Assembly: GCA_014656495.1 (NCBI GenBank)
Contig: BNCN01000008.1
Coordinates: 310,001-374,000, forward strand
Origin: Comamonas sp. KCTC 72670
Lineage (GTDB): Bacteria; Myxococcota; Myxococcia; Myxococcales; Myxococcaceae
Length of the DNA stretch: 64,000 nucleotides
Direction of reading: 5' to 3'
Part shown: positions 15,211-22,697 of the stretch, piece after piece
Numbering within the stretch: the first letter of the stretch is position 1
How the letters are laid out: every line of letters starts with the position of its first letter
Translations under genes and position numbers: made by a program
The notes under the pieces: generated by a model
What the model saw: only the letters and a program-made list of their open reading frames with translations
Told to the model about the DNA's origin: nothing
The model's database searches: none

Positions 15211-16239
15211 TCAGCGGTCGGCGAACAGGGCGTCGGTGCCGGGCGGAGGCGGGCTGGCACGTCCTCCCAGGAGGTTCGGCGCCAGTCGCTCCAGCGCCTC
15301 CCGCCACTCCGTGCGCTCCACGGCGGTGGGGTTCTCGATGCAGTCGTCGAGCACGTCGTCCACGCCCAGCAGCGGGCGCGCGAGCTCGGCGAGCGTCTCG
15401 GAGCCCAGCGCGGCGTCCCGCTCCATGCGCCGCAGCAGCGCCTCCATCAGCGCGCCGTCGTGTTCACGCAGCTCGGGGCGGAGGTTCACCTGCGTCAGCA
15501 GCTCGGCGAACACCGCGATGTCCTGCCACAGCCGCCGGCCGGATTCGAAGGCATGGCCGTCCTGGCCCTGCAGCCACGCGAGCACCGCCGCCTGGAGCCG
15601 CCGCAGCTCGGTGCGGTCCTCGATGCGCAGGTCCTCGTAGACGTCCTTGCCCGTCAGCTCGGAGAAGCACATCGCGGCGCGGCGCAGCACGGGCGCCATC
15701 CACGCGGCCGTGGGCTCCGTGCGTGTCAGCAGGCCCCGGCGGAACAACAGGTAGGCCTGACGGACCTTCAGCGAGCGCGCCAGCTCCTGGGTGAGCAGGC
15801 CCTCCAGCCTCGGGGCCAGGCCCTCCAGCTCGCACAGGGCGCGCTCCACCGCCGCCGCGCACTTGAACAGCCGCCGCCGCGCGCTCCCACACGTGGCGAT
15901 GACGCTCCACGGGGCCTCGGCCGCCGTCATCGCGCCCAGTCGCTCCAGCCGCTCGCCCAGGTCCAGCTTCGCGACGAAGGCCAGGTCCGCGACACGCTGC
16001 CGCGCAGGGCCGGCGGTGGCGTCGCTGTCCTCCTCCGGCTCGTAGTGGGCGCGGACCGCGCCCAGCGCCTGGGCTCCCGCGTGGAGGGCCTGCCGCAGCG
16101 CGGGGACCGTCTCCTGGAGCAGGTGCGACGCCTCCTGCTCCTCGCACCGGCGCAGGTCCACCTGTCGCGCCTGGTGAATGGCGTCCGTCAGCGCTGTCTG
16201 TAATTGACCGGGCGTCAAGGGAGGCAGCTCCGAGGCCAC
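15211..16239 (-). CDS. Hypothetical helical protein, operon partner of the ABC ATPase
   Basis: 342 residues from a GTG. Almost entirely alpha-helical by composition, with amphipathic Leu/Ala-rich stretches such as LLQETVPALRQALHAGAQALGAVRAHY and ERLERLGAMTAAEAPWSVIATCGSARRRLFKCAAAVERAL. There is no signal peptide, membrane segment or catalytic motif I recognise. It is first in a two-gene operon with the atypical ABC ATPase, and a sigma-70-type promoter lies just upstream. I cannot assign a function. Confidence 0.65.
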   Translation of the reverse strand: MASELPPLTPGQLQTALTDAIHQARQVDLRRCEEQEASHLLQETVPALRQALHAGAQALGAVRAHYEPEEDSDATAGPARQRVADLAFVAKLDLGERLERLGAMTAAEAPWSVIATCGSARRRLFKCAAAVERALCELEGLAPRLEGLLTQELARSLKVRQAYLLFRRGLLTRTEPTAAWMAPVLRRAAMCFSELTGKDVYEDLRIEDRTELRRLQAAVLAWLQGQDGHAFESGRRLWQDIAVFAELLTQVNLRPELREHDGALMEALLRRMERDAALGSETLAELARPLLGVDDVLDDCIENPTAVERTEWREALERLAPNLLGGRASPPPPGTDALFADR

Positions 16240-16273
16240 CGGGAGGGCCGTTGCGGTGGACGTCGTGGTTGGG

Positions 16274-16303
16274 TTTGTAGTGTCGCGAGATAATTATTGT
16301 CAA
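16274..16303 (-). promoter_or_regulatory. Sigma-70-type promoter for the hypothetical/ABC operon
   Basis: On the minus strand, TTGACA (16303-16298, perfect -35) is followed after 18 bp by TACAAA (16279-16274, 4/6 match to -10). The region is unusually AT-rich (ATAATTAT) for this genome. Predicted transcription start is about 30 nt upstream of the GTG at 16239. The rest of the 317-bp gap to 16555 contains no gene I can support. Confidence 0.55.
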
Positions 16304-16555
16304 ATCGCCGTGGCGACGCATCCTCACGACGCCCAGGGGCGGGAGGCCTGTCAGGAATCTCTCTGAGAACAGAAATCCTGGGACTCCCCCGTGGTGTGGA
16401 TGGACGTTCGCGGTTCGTCAAAGACTTGTACGCCATCGTCCGGCGGCGCGCCCCGGGCTAGACGCTGTATGGGAATGTTGAGTGCCTGTGGTGGCTGGCT
16501 CGGATTACAGGCTCCCAGCGGCTTCCCCGCTCCCCGCCACGTCGGTGTGGGTGGG

Positions 16556-17506
16556 CTATTCGGGCACCTCGGGCGGACGGCTCAGGTGCGCGGCGGCTTC
16601 GGTGGGTGGGGCGGCCACATCCCCCTGGGGATTGGCGTGCGGCGGGGGCGCCGCGCCGCCCTGCAGTTGCCGGTCTCTCCAGCCGCTGGGGGACTCGCCC
16701 ACCAGCTTGCGGAAGAGGCTGCTGAAGTGCTGGAGCGAGGCGCAGCCCACCTCCACCGCCACGGCGGTGAGCTTCATGTCCGACTCGCGTAGCAGCGTCT
16801 GCGCCATGCGCACCTGCACCGCGTTCAGCTCGGACTGGAACGACGTATCCGCCTCCTTGAGGCGCCGCTGCAGCGTGCGCTCGGACATGCCCATCTCCCG
16901 GGCCACGTCCGACAGGTTCACCTCCGGCAGCTTCGCCCGCATCACCTGGTGCAGCTCGCGCAGCAGCGGTGACTGGCCCGTGGCCTCGGCGACCAGGCCG
17001 TTGAGCTCCGCCAGCAGCGCCGCGGCCTCCGCCTCCGGTTGTCCCAGCCACTGCAGCGCCGCGTCGGGTCCGGTGAAGGCGCGGCTGGGGTAGGCCCCGG
17101 ACAGCAGCGTGTAGAAGCCCCCCACCACCGCGCCCACCACGCCCTCGGGCCGCACCAGGGCCTGCTTCAACACGGACGTGCTGAAGGCCCTCTCGCGGGG
17201 CTGCATGTATTTGACCAGGGCGGCGAACGCCATGGGGTCCGCAGCCTCCAGCCGGCGGGCGTCCACCAGTGAGGCATGGGGCCTGGCGGGGGCCAGCTCC
17301 ACGTCCAGCACCTGGACGAGCCGGCGCACCTGGGCCTCTCCGGGGCGGCCCCAGAGGACGAAGCCACACAGGTCCGCCGAGGCGTACCAGTGGAGGAAGC
17401 TCTCCCCGGCTAGATAACGGCCGAGGGGGTCCCGGAGGTAATCTTCGACTCCGTCTGCCGATCGCACGGCTTGGCAGCGTAGCGCTTCGCCACCCGTGCG
17501 ACCCAC
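16556..17506 (-). CDS. AraC-family transcriptional regulator
   Basis: 316 residues if started at 17506; a GTG at 17467 would give 303 residues and less overlap with the upstream gene. The C-terminal 100 residues form the double helix-turn-helix AraC domain (LSDVAREMGMSERTLQRRLKEADTSFQSELNAVQVRMAQTLLRESDMKLTAVAVEVGCASLQHFSSLFRKLVGESPSGWRD). The tail is Pro/Ala rich. The N-terminal part is a ligand domain of the OruR/ArgR-like (Arabinose_bd) kind and is not diagnostic. The start overlaps the 3' end of the fatty acid desaturase gene by up to about 97 bp, so the two genes are co-transcribed and the regulator may respond to membrane lipids. Confidence 0.8.
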   Translation of the reverse strand: MGRTGGEALRCQAVRSADGVEDYLRDPLGRYLAGESFLHWYASADLCGFVLWGRPGEAQVRRLVQVLDVELAPARPHASLVDARRLEAADPMAFAALVKYMQPRERAFSTSVLKQALVRPEGVVGAVVGGFYTLLSGAYPSRAFTGPDAALQWLGQPEAEAAALLAELNGLVAEATGQSPLLRELHQVMRAKLPEVNLSDVAREMGMSERTLQRRLKEADTSFQSELNAVQVRMAQTLLRESDMKLTAVAVEVGCASLQHFSSLFRKLVGESPSGWRDRQLQGGAAPPPHANPQGDVAAPPTEAAAHLSRPPEVPE

Positions 17507-18309
17507 AACGGATTGATGGGAGAAAGCTCGGTTGTCAGCTCAGGGCGCACCTGGGCCGTGCTGGCGAGCTTCTCCGTGAGGTCCGGCAGCTCGTACCAGG
17601 GCACCTGGGGCTTCAGGTGATGGGCCTGATGATAGCCCGCGTTGAAGAACCAACGGTTGTAGAACGCGGAATAGGAGGTCGTCCCCAGGGAGTCCTTCTT
17701 CTCCGAGTCCGTCTCGAAGTGGGCCGCCAGGTTGAGCCAGTGGATGCAGAACTGCGTCACCAGCAGCACCGCCCACCAGGCCAGCCCCAGCGCGGGCTTC
17801 CACACCACCAGCGCCAGCAGCAGGCCGTCCACCACCAGGAAGTCCACCGCCAGCTCCAGCCGCTGGTGCTTCTTCCGGGCCCAGCGCCAGACGTGGCCCA
17901 GCGTCTCGTACGGCCACAGCCACGGCGTCAGCGCCGAGCGCAGGCAGTAGCGCAGCACCCGCTCATTGGGACGGCGGCGCCCCCAGTCCCCGGGGCCGTC
18001 GTCGAAGCGGTGGTGGTTGAGGTGGTGGATGTAATAGCCGCGGAAGGGGAACCCGCAGGCCATGCCCAGGGTCCGGGACACCACCCAGTTCCCCAGGCGG
18101 GGCCGGACGATGGCCAGGTGCATGTGGTTGTGCAGGACGGCGTAGTTCCAGAAGCCAATCGCCCAGCCCAGCGCGCACATCCCCAGCTTCCCCGCCAGGG
18201 GCAGGGCGTCCCAGCTCAGGACGAACGCCGGGAACCAGCACCACCACAGCGCATGCACCGCGAGCTGCGGCAGGTCGGCGGAAGGGGGGGAGGGGCGGAC
18301 GGGGGTCAT
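17410..18309 (-). CDS. Fatty acid desaturase family protein
   Basis: 299 residues from the ATG at 18309. It has the three di-iron histidine boxes of membrane desaturases: H60-N-H-M-H64, H95-H-L-N-H-H100 and H227-Q-A-H-H231, set among hydrophobic segments (LWWCWFPAFVLSW, LGMCALGWAIGFWNYAV, LLLALVVWKPALGLAWWAVLLV). The enzyme would introduce a double bond (or hydroxylate) at the cytoplasmic membrane surface using O2. The reading frame is open further upstream into the next gene, but that portion is frame overlap, not protein. It is followed by an overlapping AraC regulator, which suggests local control. The exact acyl substrate is unknown. Confidence 0.85.
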   Translation of the reverse strand: MTPVRPSPPSADLPQLAVHALWWCWFPAFVLSWDALPLAGKLGMCALGWAIGFWNYAVLHNHMHLAIVRPRLGNWVVSRTLGMACGFPFRGYYIHHLNHHRFDDGPGDWGRRRPNERVLRYCLRSALTPWLWPYETLGHVWRWARKKHQRLELAVDFLVVDGLLLALVVWKPALGLAWWAVLLVTQFCIHWLNLAAHFETDSEKKDSLGTTSYSAFYNRWFFNAGYHQAHHLKPQVPWYELPDLTEKLASTAQVRPELTTELSPINPLWVARVAKRYAAKPCDRQTESKITSGTPSAVI

Positions 18310-18408
18310 GAAGCATTCAGTACGCCCCCCTCGTCGCGGCTGCTTCACTCCACGCGCCAAGCGCTTGCGCCAAGGCGCAATCCGTCCGTCCCTCCGCACC
18401 CCTCTGGT

Positions 18409-18440
18409 CCCGGTCAGGGTGTCTTCCGCCCCTGACCGGG
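18409..18440. terminator. Strong hairpin downstream of the XRE gene
   Basis: Perfect 11-bp stem CCCGGTCAGGG/CCCTGACCGGG (18409-18419, 18430-18440), extendable by three pairs with one mismatch, loop of 10 nt. On the minus strand it follows the XRE gene stop at 18455 and precedes the desaturase start. There is no long U-tract. Confidence 0.6.
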
Positions 18441-18454
18441 TCCGCTTCGGCTCG

Positions 18455-18820
18455 CTACGTCTCGAGCGCGTGCGCCACCTGCCCGAGCAGCCGCAGCCGC
18501 GGCGCGTCGAGCTTGCGCACCGTGCGCAGCAGCCGGCGGACCTCGGGACGCTCGCGGTACTCCGGAGGGTCCTCCGCCAGCGACGGCGCGCCCTCGATGC
18601 CCGCGCCCGCCATGCCGAGCAGCACGTCGGACGAGCAGTTGAGCACCAGGCAGAGTTTGCGCAGCGTGCGGACGCTGGGGAGCATGTGGCCACGCTCCAG
18701 GCGGCCATACACCTCGGTGGCGATGCCAACGCGCTCGGCCACGTCGGCCTGCGTCAGCTCCAGCCGCTGCCGCGCCGCGCGGACCGCGTTTCCAATGAGG
18801 GTTGCCAGTCGTTGTTCCAT
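18455..18820 (-). CDS. XRE-family helix-turn-helix regulator
   Basis: 121 residues from the ATG at 18820. The helix-turn-helix runs at about 8-62 (LIGNAVRAARQRLELTQADVAERVGIATEVYGRLERGHMLPSVRTLRKLCLVLNCSSDVLL). It is followed by a short C-terminal part with an LRRLLRTVRKLDAPRLRLLGQVAHAL helix that may mediate dimerisation or ligand binding. The open frame extends to 19072, but those extra codons have no family similarity, and the internal ATG matches the normal start of such regulators. It is divergent from pomY, across a 421-bp gap holding several palindromes it could bind. Confidence 0.8.
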   Translation of the reverse strand: MEQRLATLIGNAVRAARQRLELTQADVAERVGIATEVYGRLERGHMLPSVRTLRKLCLVLNCSSDVLLGMAGAGIEGAPSLAEDPPEYRERPEVRRLLRTVRKLDAPRLRLLGQVAHALET

Positions 18821-19002
18821 GGCGTGTGGGAAACCTGTCGAAAAGAGGGCTTCGTCCCCCCGCATCCAGGCGGAGAGGCTCCGGGGAGAAGTGACGTCCG
18901 TTGGGTGCCTCGTGGAACACAGATTACGAGCGGGGTCTGACATTCCGGGGCTTCCGGGAGGGCCTGTTGGAGCGTCCGGAATCGTGCGCTTCAACCGCCC
19001 GC

Positions 19003-19168
19003 GACACATGTGTCCGGCGGTGGCCGCGAAGTCGCGCCGAAGCCGAAAATTCGGCCTGGGCGGCGTTGTCAATGGCGGCAGGGGAAGCGCTGGAAAAAGC
19101 CTTGGTGTTTCCGTGGTTTACGAAATGAGGACGTCTGACGTAGGGTGGGCGCCCCGGTAGGTACCGGG
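19003..19168. promoter_or_regulatory. Three inverted repeats in the pomY upstream region
   Basis: In the 421-bp gap between the XRE gene (18820) and pomY (19242) lie GACACATGTGTC (19003-19014, perfect), GCCGAA-AA-TTCGGC (19042-19055) and CCCGGTA-GG-TACCGGG (19153-19168, 7-bp perfect arms). The last lies 73 bp before the pomY start, in the probable 5' leader. They could be operators for the divergent regulator or RNA structures. I could not fix a convincing -10/-35 pair. The remainder of the gap holds no gene I can support. Confidence 0.45.
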
Positions 19169-19241
19169 AATCCGGAACAAACCCCCGGTGACTCGGATCC
19201 GCAGGCCGCGCCGCGCGCCTCGCGGGGAGGCTGTTGAGGTC

Positions 19242-21692
19242 GTGAGCGACGAGCGTCCGGACGCGCTGCTCAAGAGCGCACTCGAAAAGATCGTCTACTT
19301 CGAGGCGCGCGCCCAGCAGCTCCACAGCGAGCTGGCTTCGACGCGCGAGGAGATGGAGCACCTCAAGCGCGAGGTGGCGGAGACGCATCAGCGCGAGCTG
19401 GGCCTGCGCCGCGAGGTGGCGGAGCTGGAGGTCCGCGTGGGCCGCCTCCAGGCGGAGCGCGAGGAGCTCAACCGGCTCAACCAGGTCATGCGGGCCGAGC
19501 GGAACCAGATGATGGACAAGCTCCTGGACGTCGGCCGCATCCGCGCGACCGCCCAGGAGCGGGACGACGAGGACGACGACCTGGGGCTGGACCTGGCGTC
19601 GTTCATCTCGCAGCTTCGCAGCGAGGTCATCCTGCGCGGTGAGAACGGGCCGGTGGCGCGCGGGCTCGTGGTCCCCACGCGGGGCTCGTCGGTGGCGCTG
19701 CGGGAGACCGTCTCGCCGGCGACGCTGATGACGCCCGCGCCGGTGAGCGAGCCGCCCGTGGCGCCCGTGCTGGAGTCCGACAGCCTGTCGCCGGTGGCGC
19801 GCGAGGCGCAGCGGTTCCTGCAGGCGGGCCGGCTGGGCGTGAGCGCGGCGCAGCACGCGGAGCTGTCCTCGCACGCGGGGTTCGGCGGGGGGACGGATGA
19901 GACGCTCTTCGGGTTCTCCATCCGGGAGCTGTCGGCGACGGATGGCGCGGCCCGGGTGCGCGCGGCGGAGCGGCTGAAGGCGCTGTCGCAAACGGCCGCG
20001 GCGCCCGCGTTGGCGTCCGCGCTGCACGCGGAGACGGACCCGACGGCGCAGGTGGCGCTGCTCCAGGCGTTCGCGTCGCTGTGCCAGGAAGAGGGCGCGT
20101 CGGTGGTGTCGCCGCTGCTGGCGTCGCCGGTGCCCGAGGTCCGCATCGCGGCGCTCAAGGCGCTGCTGACGCTGGCGCCGAAGGACGCGGCGCCGCATCT
20201 GGCGCAGGCGATGAAGGACCCGGACCGCTCCGTGCGGCGCCGGGCGTCGCTGCTGGCGTTGGGGCTGGAGGGCGAGACGGCGCGGCGGCTGGGCGAAGAG
20301 GCCATCCACGACGCGGACCCGGAGGCGCGCGCGCTCGCGGCGCTGGCCCTGGGCGCGGGCAGCGGCGAGAACGCGCGCACGTTGCTGCTGGGGGCGCTGG
20401 GGGACCGGGAGGTGCGCGTGCGCAAGGCCGCGGCGCAGAGCCTCTCGCGCATCCTGGGGCAGGATGTTTCAGCCGTGGTGTCCCTGGATGAGACGCACCG
20501 CCGCCGGGAGATTCGCCGGCTGGCGACGCTGCCCGTGAAGCCCGTTCGGGCGCGGCTGGAGGCGCCTCGGCCGGTGGCGCAGACCGTGGTGGCCGCCGTG
20601 GTGCCAGAGGCCGTTCACGTCCAGGCGATGGCGGAGCAGCCGGCGTATGCCGTCGCGGCCGTGGGTGCTGGAGCGCGGCAGGCGGCGGCCGCAGTGCCGG
20701 TGCAGGCGCTGAACGTGACCGGCGGCGCGGCTCCCGGTGCCATGGCCGCGCCGCAGGCGCGTGTCGCGCAGGGGGGCGGCGCACAGGGCGCGATGGCCGC
20801 TCCGCAGGCGCGTGTCACGCAGGGCGGCGGTGCACAAGGTGCGGTGCCCGTGTCGCACGGGCACGTTGCGCAGGGCGGCGGAGTGCAGTGCGCAGGTAGT
20901 GCGCCCCAGGCCCGTGTTGCTTCGGGCGGCTCGGCTCCCGGCGCGATGGCCACGCCACAGGCCCGTGTCGCTCAGAGCGGCGGTGTACAGGGCGCCGTGA
21001 CGCAGGCTCGGCCTGCTCCGGGCAACGCGTCGCACGTTACAGGTGCTGTTTCGGCCACGCAGGGTGGCGCCACGCCGCGCGTCGCGGGTGGTCCTTCCTC
21101 GGCGCCGTCGACCGGTGCTCGCGCGGGCTCCGCGTCGACTCCTGCTCCTGGTTCCGGGGCACATGCCAACACGGGCGCAGCTCGCGGCGTGCCCGCGTCC
21201 ACGCCGGGCGTGGCCCAGGGCGGCCCCTCCGTCCCCGCTCCGGCGCGCGCCGCCGCCGCTCCGAATCCTCCGGCCCCGCAGCGCACGGCACCCCCCGCGA
21301 ATCCGCCCCAGGCCCCGGCCGCCGCCCGGGCTCCAGGGTCCACGCAGGCCCCCGTGGCCCCGCCTCCCCGGACGCCCGCGCCCGCCCCGGCTGCCCGCCT
21401 GTCTCCCGTGCAGGCGGCCCTCGTCGCCATGGGCGCCGTGCCCGGTCAGGCCACCCCCGCGCCCCGCGCTCCCGAGCCCGCCCGCCCGGCGCCCGCGCGC
21501 GCCAGCGTGTCCCCCGTGGAAGCCCTCTGCACCCAGATGCTGGCCGAGGTCCGCATGGCCGTGCGTGGCCGCTCGCTCGTCGAGCTGGCGGTCGCGCTCT
21601 CGGCTCCCTCGGAGCTCGCCCAGGAGGCGCTCACCCTGCTGTCCGCCCGGGGAGCGGTGATTCGAAGGGGGCACAAATACTTCGCCGCTTGA
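19242..21692 (+). CDS. pomY: PomY, cell-division positioning protein (coiled coil, HEAT repeats, disordered C-terminal region)
   Basis: 816 residues from the GTG at 19242 (MSDERPDALLKSALEKIVYFEARAQ), preceded by GGGGAGG; a GTG at 19188 would add 18 residues. An N-terminal coiled coil (about 5-95) is followed by a HEAT-like helical array (about 220-410: RLKALSQTAAAPALASAL, VVSPLLASPVPEVRIAALKALLTL, DRSVRRRASLLALGLEGE and others). Next come a long Ala/Gly/Gln/Pro disordered stretch and a short C-terminal helical module ending GAVIRRGHKYFAA. This matches M. xanthus PomY, which forms condensates on the PomX scaffold and promotes FtsZ ring formation at midcell. Order and content of the next two genes (pomZ, pomX) confirm the assignment. 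The protein is longer than the M. xanthus form (about 680 residues, as I recall), mainly through the repeat-rich disordered region. Confidence 0.9.
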   Translation: MSDERPDALLKSALEKIVYFEARAQQLHSELASTREEMEHLKREVAETHQRELGLRREVAELEVRVGRLQAEREELNRLNQVMRAERNQMMDKLLDVGRIRATAQERDDEDDDLGLDLASFISQLRSEVILRGENGPVARGLVVPTRGSSVALRETVSPATLMTPAPVSEPPVAPVLESDSLSPVAREAQRFLQAGRLGVSAAQHAELSSHAGFGGGTDETLFGFSIRELSATDGAARVRAAERLKALSQTAAAPALASALHAETDPTAQVALLQAFASLCQEEGASVVSPLLASPVPEVRIAALKALLTLAPKDAAPHLAQAMKDPDRSVRRRASLLALGLEGETARRLGEEAIHDADPEARALAALALGAGSGENARTLLLGALGDREVRVRKAAAQSLSRILGQDVSAVVSLDETHRRREIRRLATLPVKPVRARLEAPRPVAQTVVAAVVPEAVHVQAMAEQPAYAVAAVGAGARQAAAAVPVQALNVTGGAAPGAMAAPQARVAQGGGAQGAMAAPQARVTQGGGAQGAVPVSHGHVAQGGGVQCAGSAPQARVASGGSAPGAMATPQARVAQSGGVQGAVTQARPAPGNASHVTGAVSATQGGATPRVAGGPSSAPSTGARAGSASTPAPGSGAHANTGAARGVPASTPGVAQGGPSVPAPARAAAAPNPPAPQRTAPPANPPQAPAAARAPGSTQAPVAPPPRTPAPAPAARLSPVQAALVAMGAVPGQATPAPRAPEPARPAPARASVSPVEALCTQMLAEVRMAVRGRSLVELAVALSAPSELAQEALTLLSARGAVIRRGHKYFAA
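20721..20999 (+). repeat. Coding tandem repeats in the PomY disordered region
   Basis: Five units of 17-18 residues (51-54 bp) with the consensus GG-A-Q-GAM-A-A-P-Q-A-R-V-A-Q-G, for example GAMAAPQARVTQG and GAMATPQARVAQS. The units differ by several substitutions, so this is a diverged coding repeat rather than a fresh array. Repeat slippage is the simplest explanation for the length of this PomY. Confidence 0.75.
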
Positions 21693-21732
21693 GGCAAGGT
21701 AGCCGTCCCGCACGTCTTTTGAAGGGTCGTCC

Positions 21733-22692
21733 ATGGAAGCGCCGACGTACAGCTCCAAGCAGGTCGCCGAGATGCTCGGCGTGTCCCCGAAGCAGATTCC
21801 GGAGGAATCGCGGAAGGACGCCTACACGCCGGACGACATCTGGGAACTGCGCACCACGCTCGACCGGTTCCCGGCGCGGCTGGGCCACCGGCGTCAGCTC
21901 TTCCTGAACTTCAAGGGCGGCACCGGCAAGACGTCGCTGTCCACGTCCTACGCGTGGCGCCTCGCGGAGCTGGGCTACGCGGTGCTCCTCATCGACCTCG
22001 ACAGCCAGGGCCACGCCACCAAGTGCCTGGGCTACGAGGGCGAGGACTTCGAGAAGACGCTCCTGGACGTCCTCGTCCGCAAGACGCCCCTGGCCAAGGT
22101 CATCCAGAAGTCCTCGCTGCCCAACCTGGACTTCGTCCCGTCCAACCTGACCATGTCCACGGTGGACCTCGCGCTGATGCCCATGGCCGGCCGCGAGTTC
22201 AAGCTGCGCAACGCCCTCAAGGACGTGGAGGCCCAGTACGACGTCGTCGTCTTCGACGCGCCGCCGTCCTTCGGCCTGCTCAACCTCAACGCGCTGATGG
22301 CGGCGAATGACTTGTTCGTCCCCGTGCTCGCGGACTTCCTGTCCTTCCACGGCCTCAAGCTGCTGTTCGAAACGGTGCAGAGCCTGGAGGAGGACCTGAA
22401 CCACGTGCTCGACCACGTCTTCATCGTGGTCAACTCCTTCAACGCCACCTTCAAGCTGGCGAAGGAGGCCCTGGAGGCGCTCCAGACGCACTATCCGGAG
22501 TTCCTGCTGCCCACCATCATCCGGCAGTGCACCAAGTTCGCGCAGGCCTCCAGTGAGGGCCGGCCGGTGTTCGTCGCGGACCCGTCGTCCAAGGGCGCCA
22601 ACGACATCCAGGCCATGATCGACAACATCCTGCCCCGGCTGGTGGCCGCGGCAGCCGCTGCCCAGAAGAAGGGCACCCAGCAGGCCGGCTGA
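21733..22692 (+). CDS. pomZ: PomZ, ParA/MinD-family ATPase for midcell positioning
   Basis: 319 residues. An N-terminal segment (about 1-55, SSKQVAEMLGVSPKQIP, MerR-like) is followed by a ParA fold with deviant Walker A K61-GGTGKT (catalytic K66) and the IDLD motif whose last Asp is D90. The DNA-binding Lys is K268 (TIIRQCTK). These numbers coincide with the residues used in M. xanthus PomZ studies (D90, K268), and the length equals the M. xanthus protein. PomZ binds the nucleoid as an ATP dimer and is released by PomX and DNA. It moves the PomX/PomY cluster to midcell before FtsZ arrives. It lies 40 bp after pomY and 5 bp before pomX, so the three are likely one transcript. Confidence 0.95.
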   Translation: MEAPTYSSKQVAEMLGVSPKQIPEESRKDAYTPDDIWELRTTLDRFPARLGHRRQLFLNFKGGTGKTSLSTSYAWRLAELGYAVLLIDLDSQGHATKCLGYEGEDFEKTLLDVLVRKTPLAKVIQKSSLPNLDFVPSNLTMSTVDLALMPMAGREFKLRNALKDVEAQYDVVVFDAPPSFGLLNLNALMAANDLFVPVLADFLSFHGLKLLFETVQSLEEDLNHVLDHVFIVVNSFNATFKLAKEALEALQTHYPEFLLPTIIRQCTKFAQASSEGRPVFVADPSSKGANDIQAMIDNILPRLVAAAAAAQKKGTQQAG

Positions 22693-22697
22693 GAACC

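Noticed and set aside
17410-18729. One long protein spanning the XRE region and the desaturase
   Set aside because: The extension beyond 18309 is low-complexity Arg/Ala/Ser and is the shadow of the XRE gene; the desaturase has its own ATG and canonical histidine boxes.
20721-20999. Possible CRISPR-like array in the GC-rich repeats
   Set aside because: The repeats are diverged, without spacers, have a 3-base codon-preserving period and encode the PomY disordered region.
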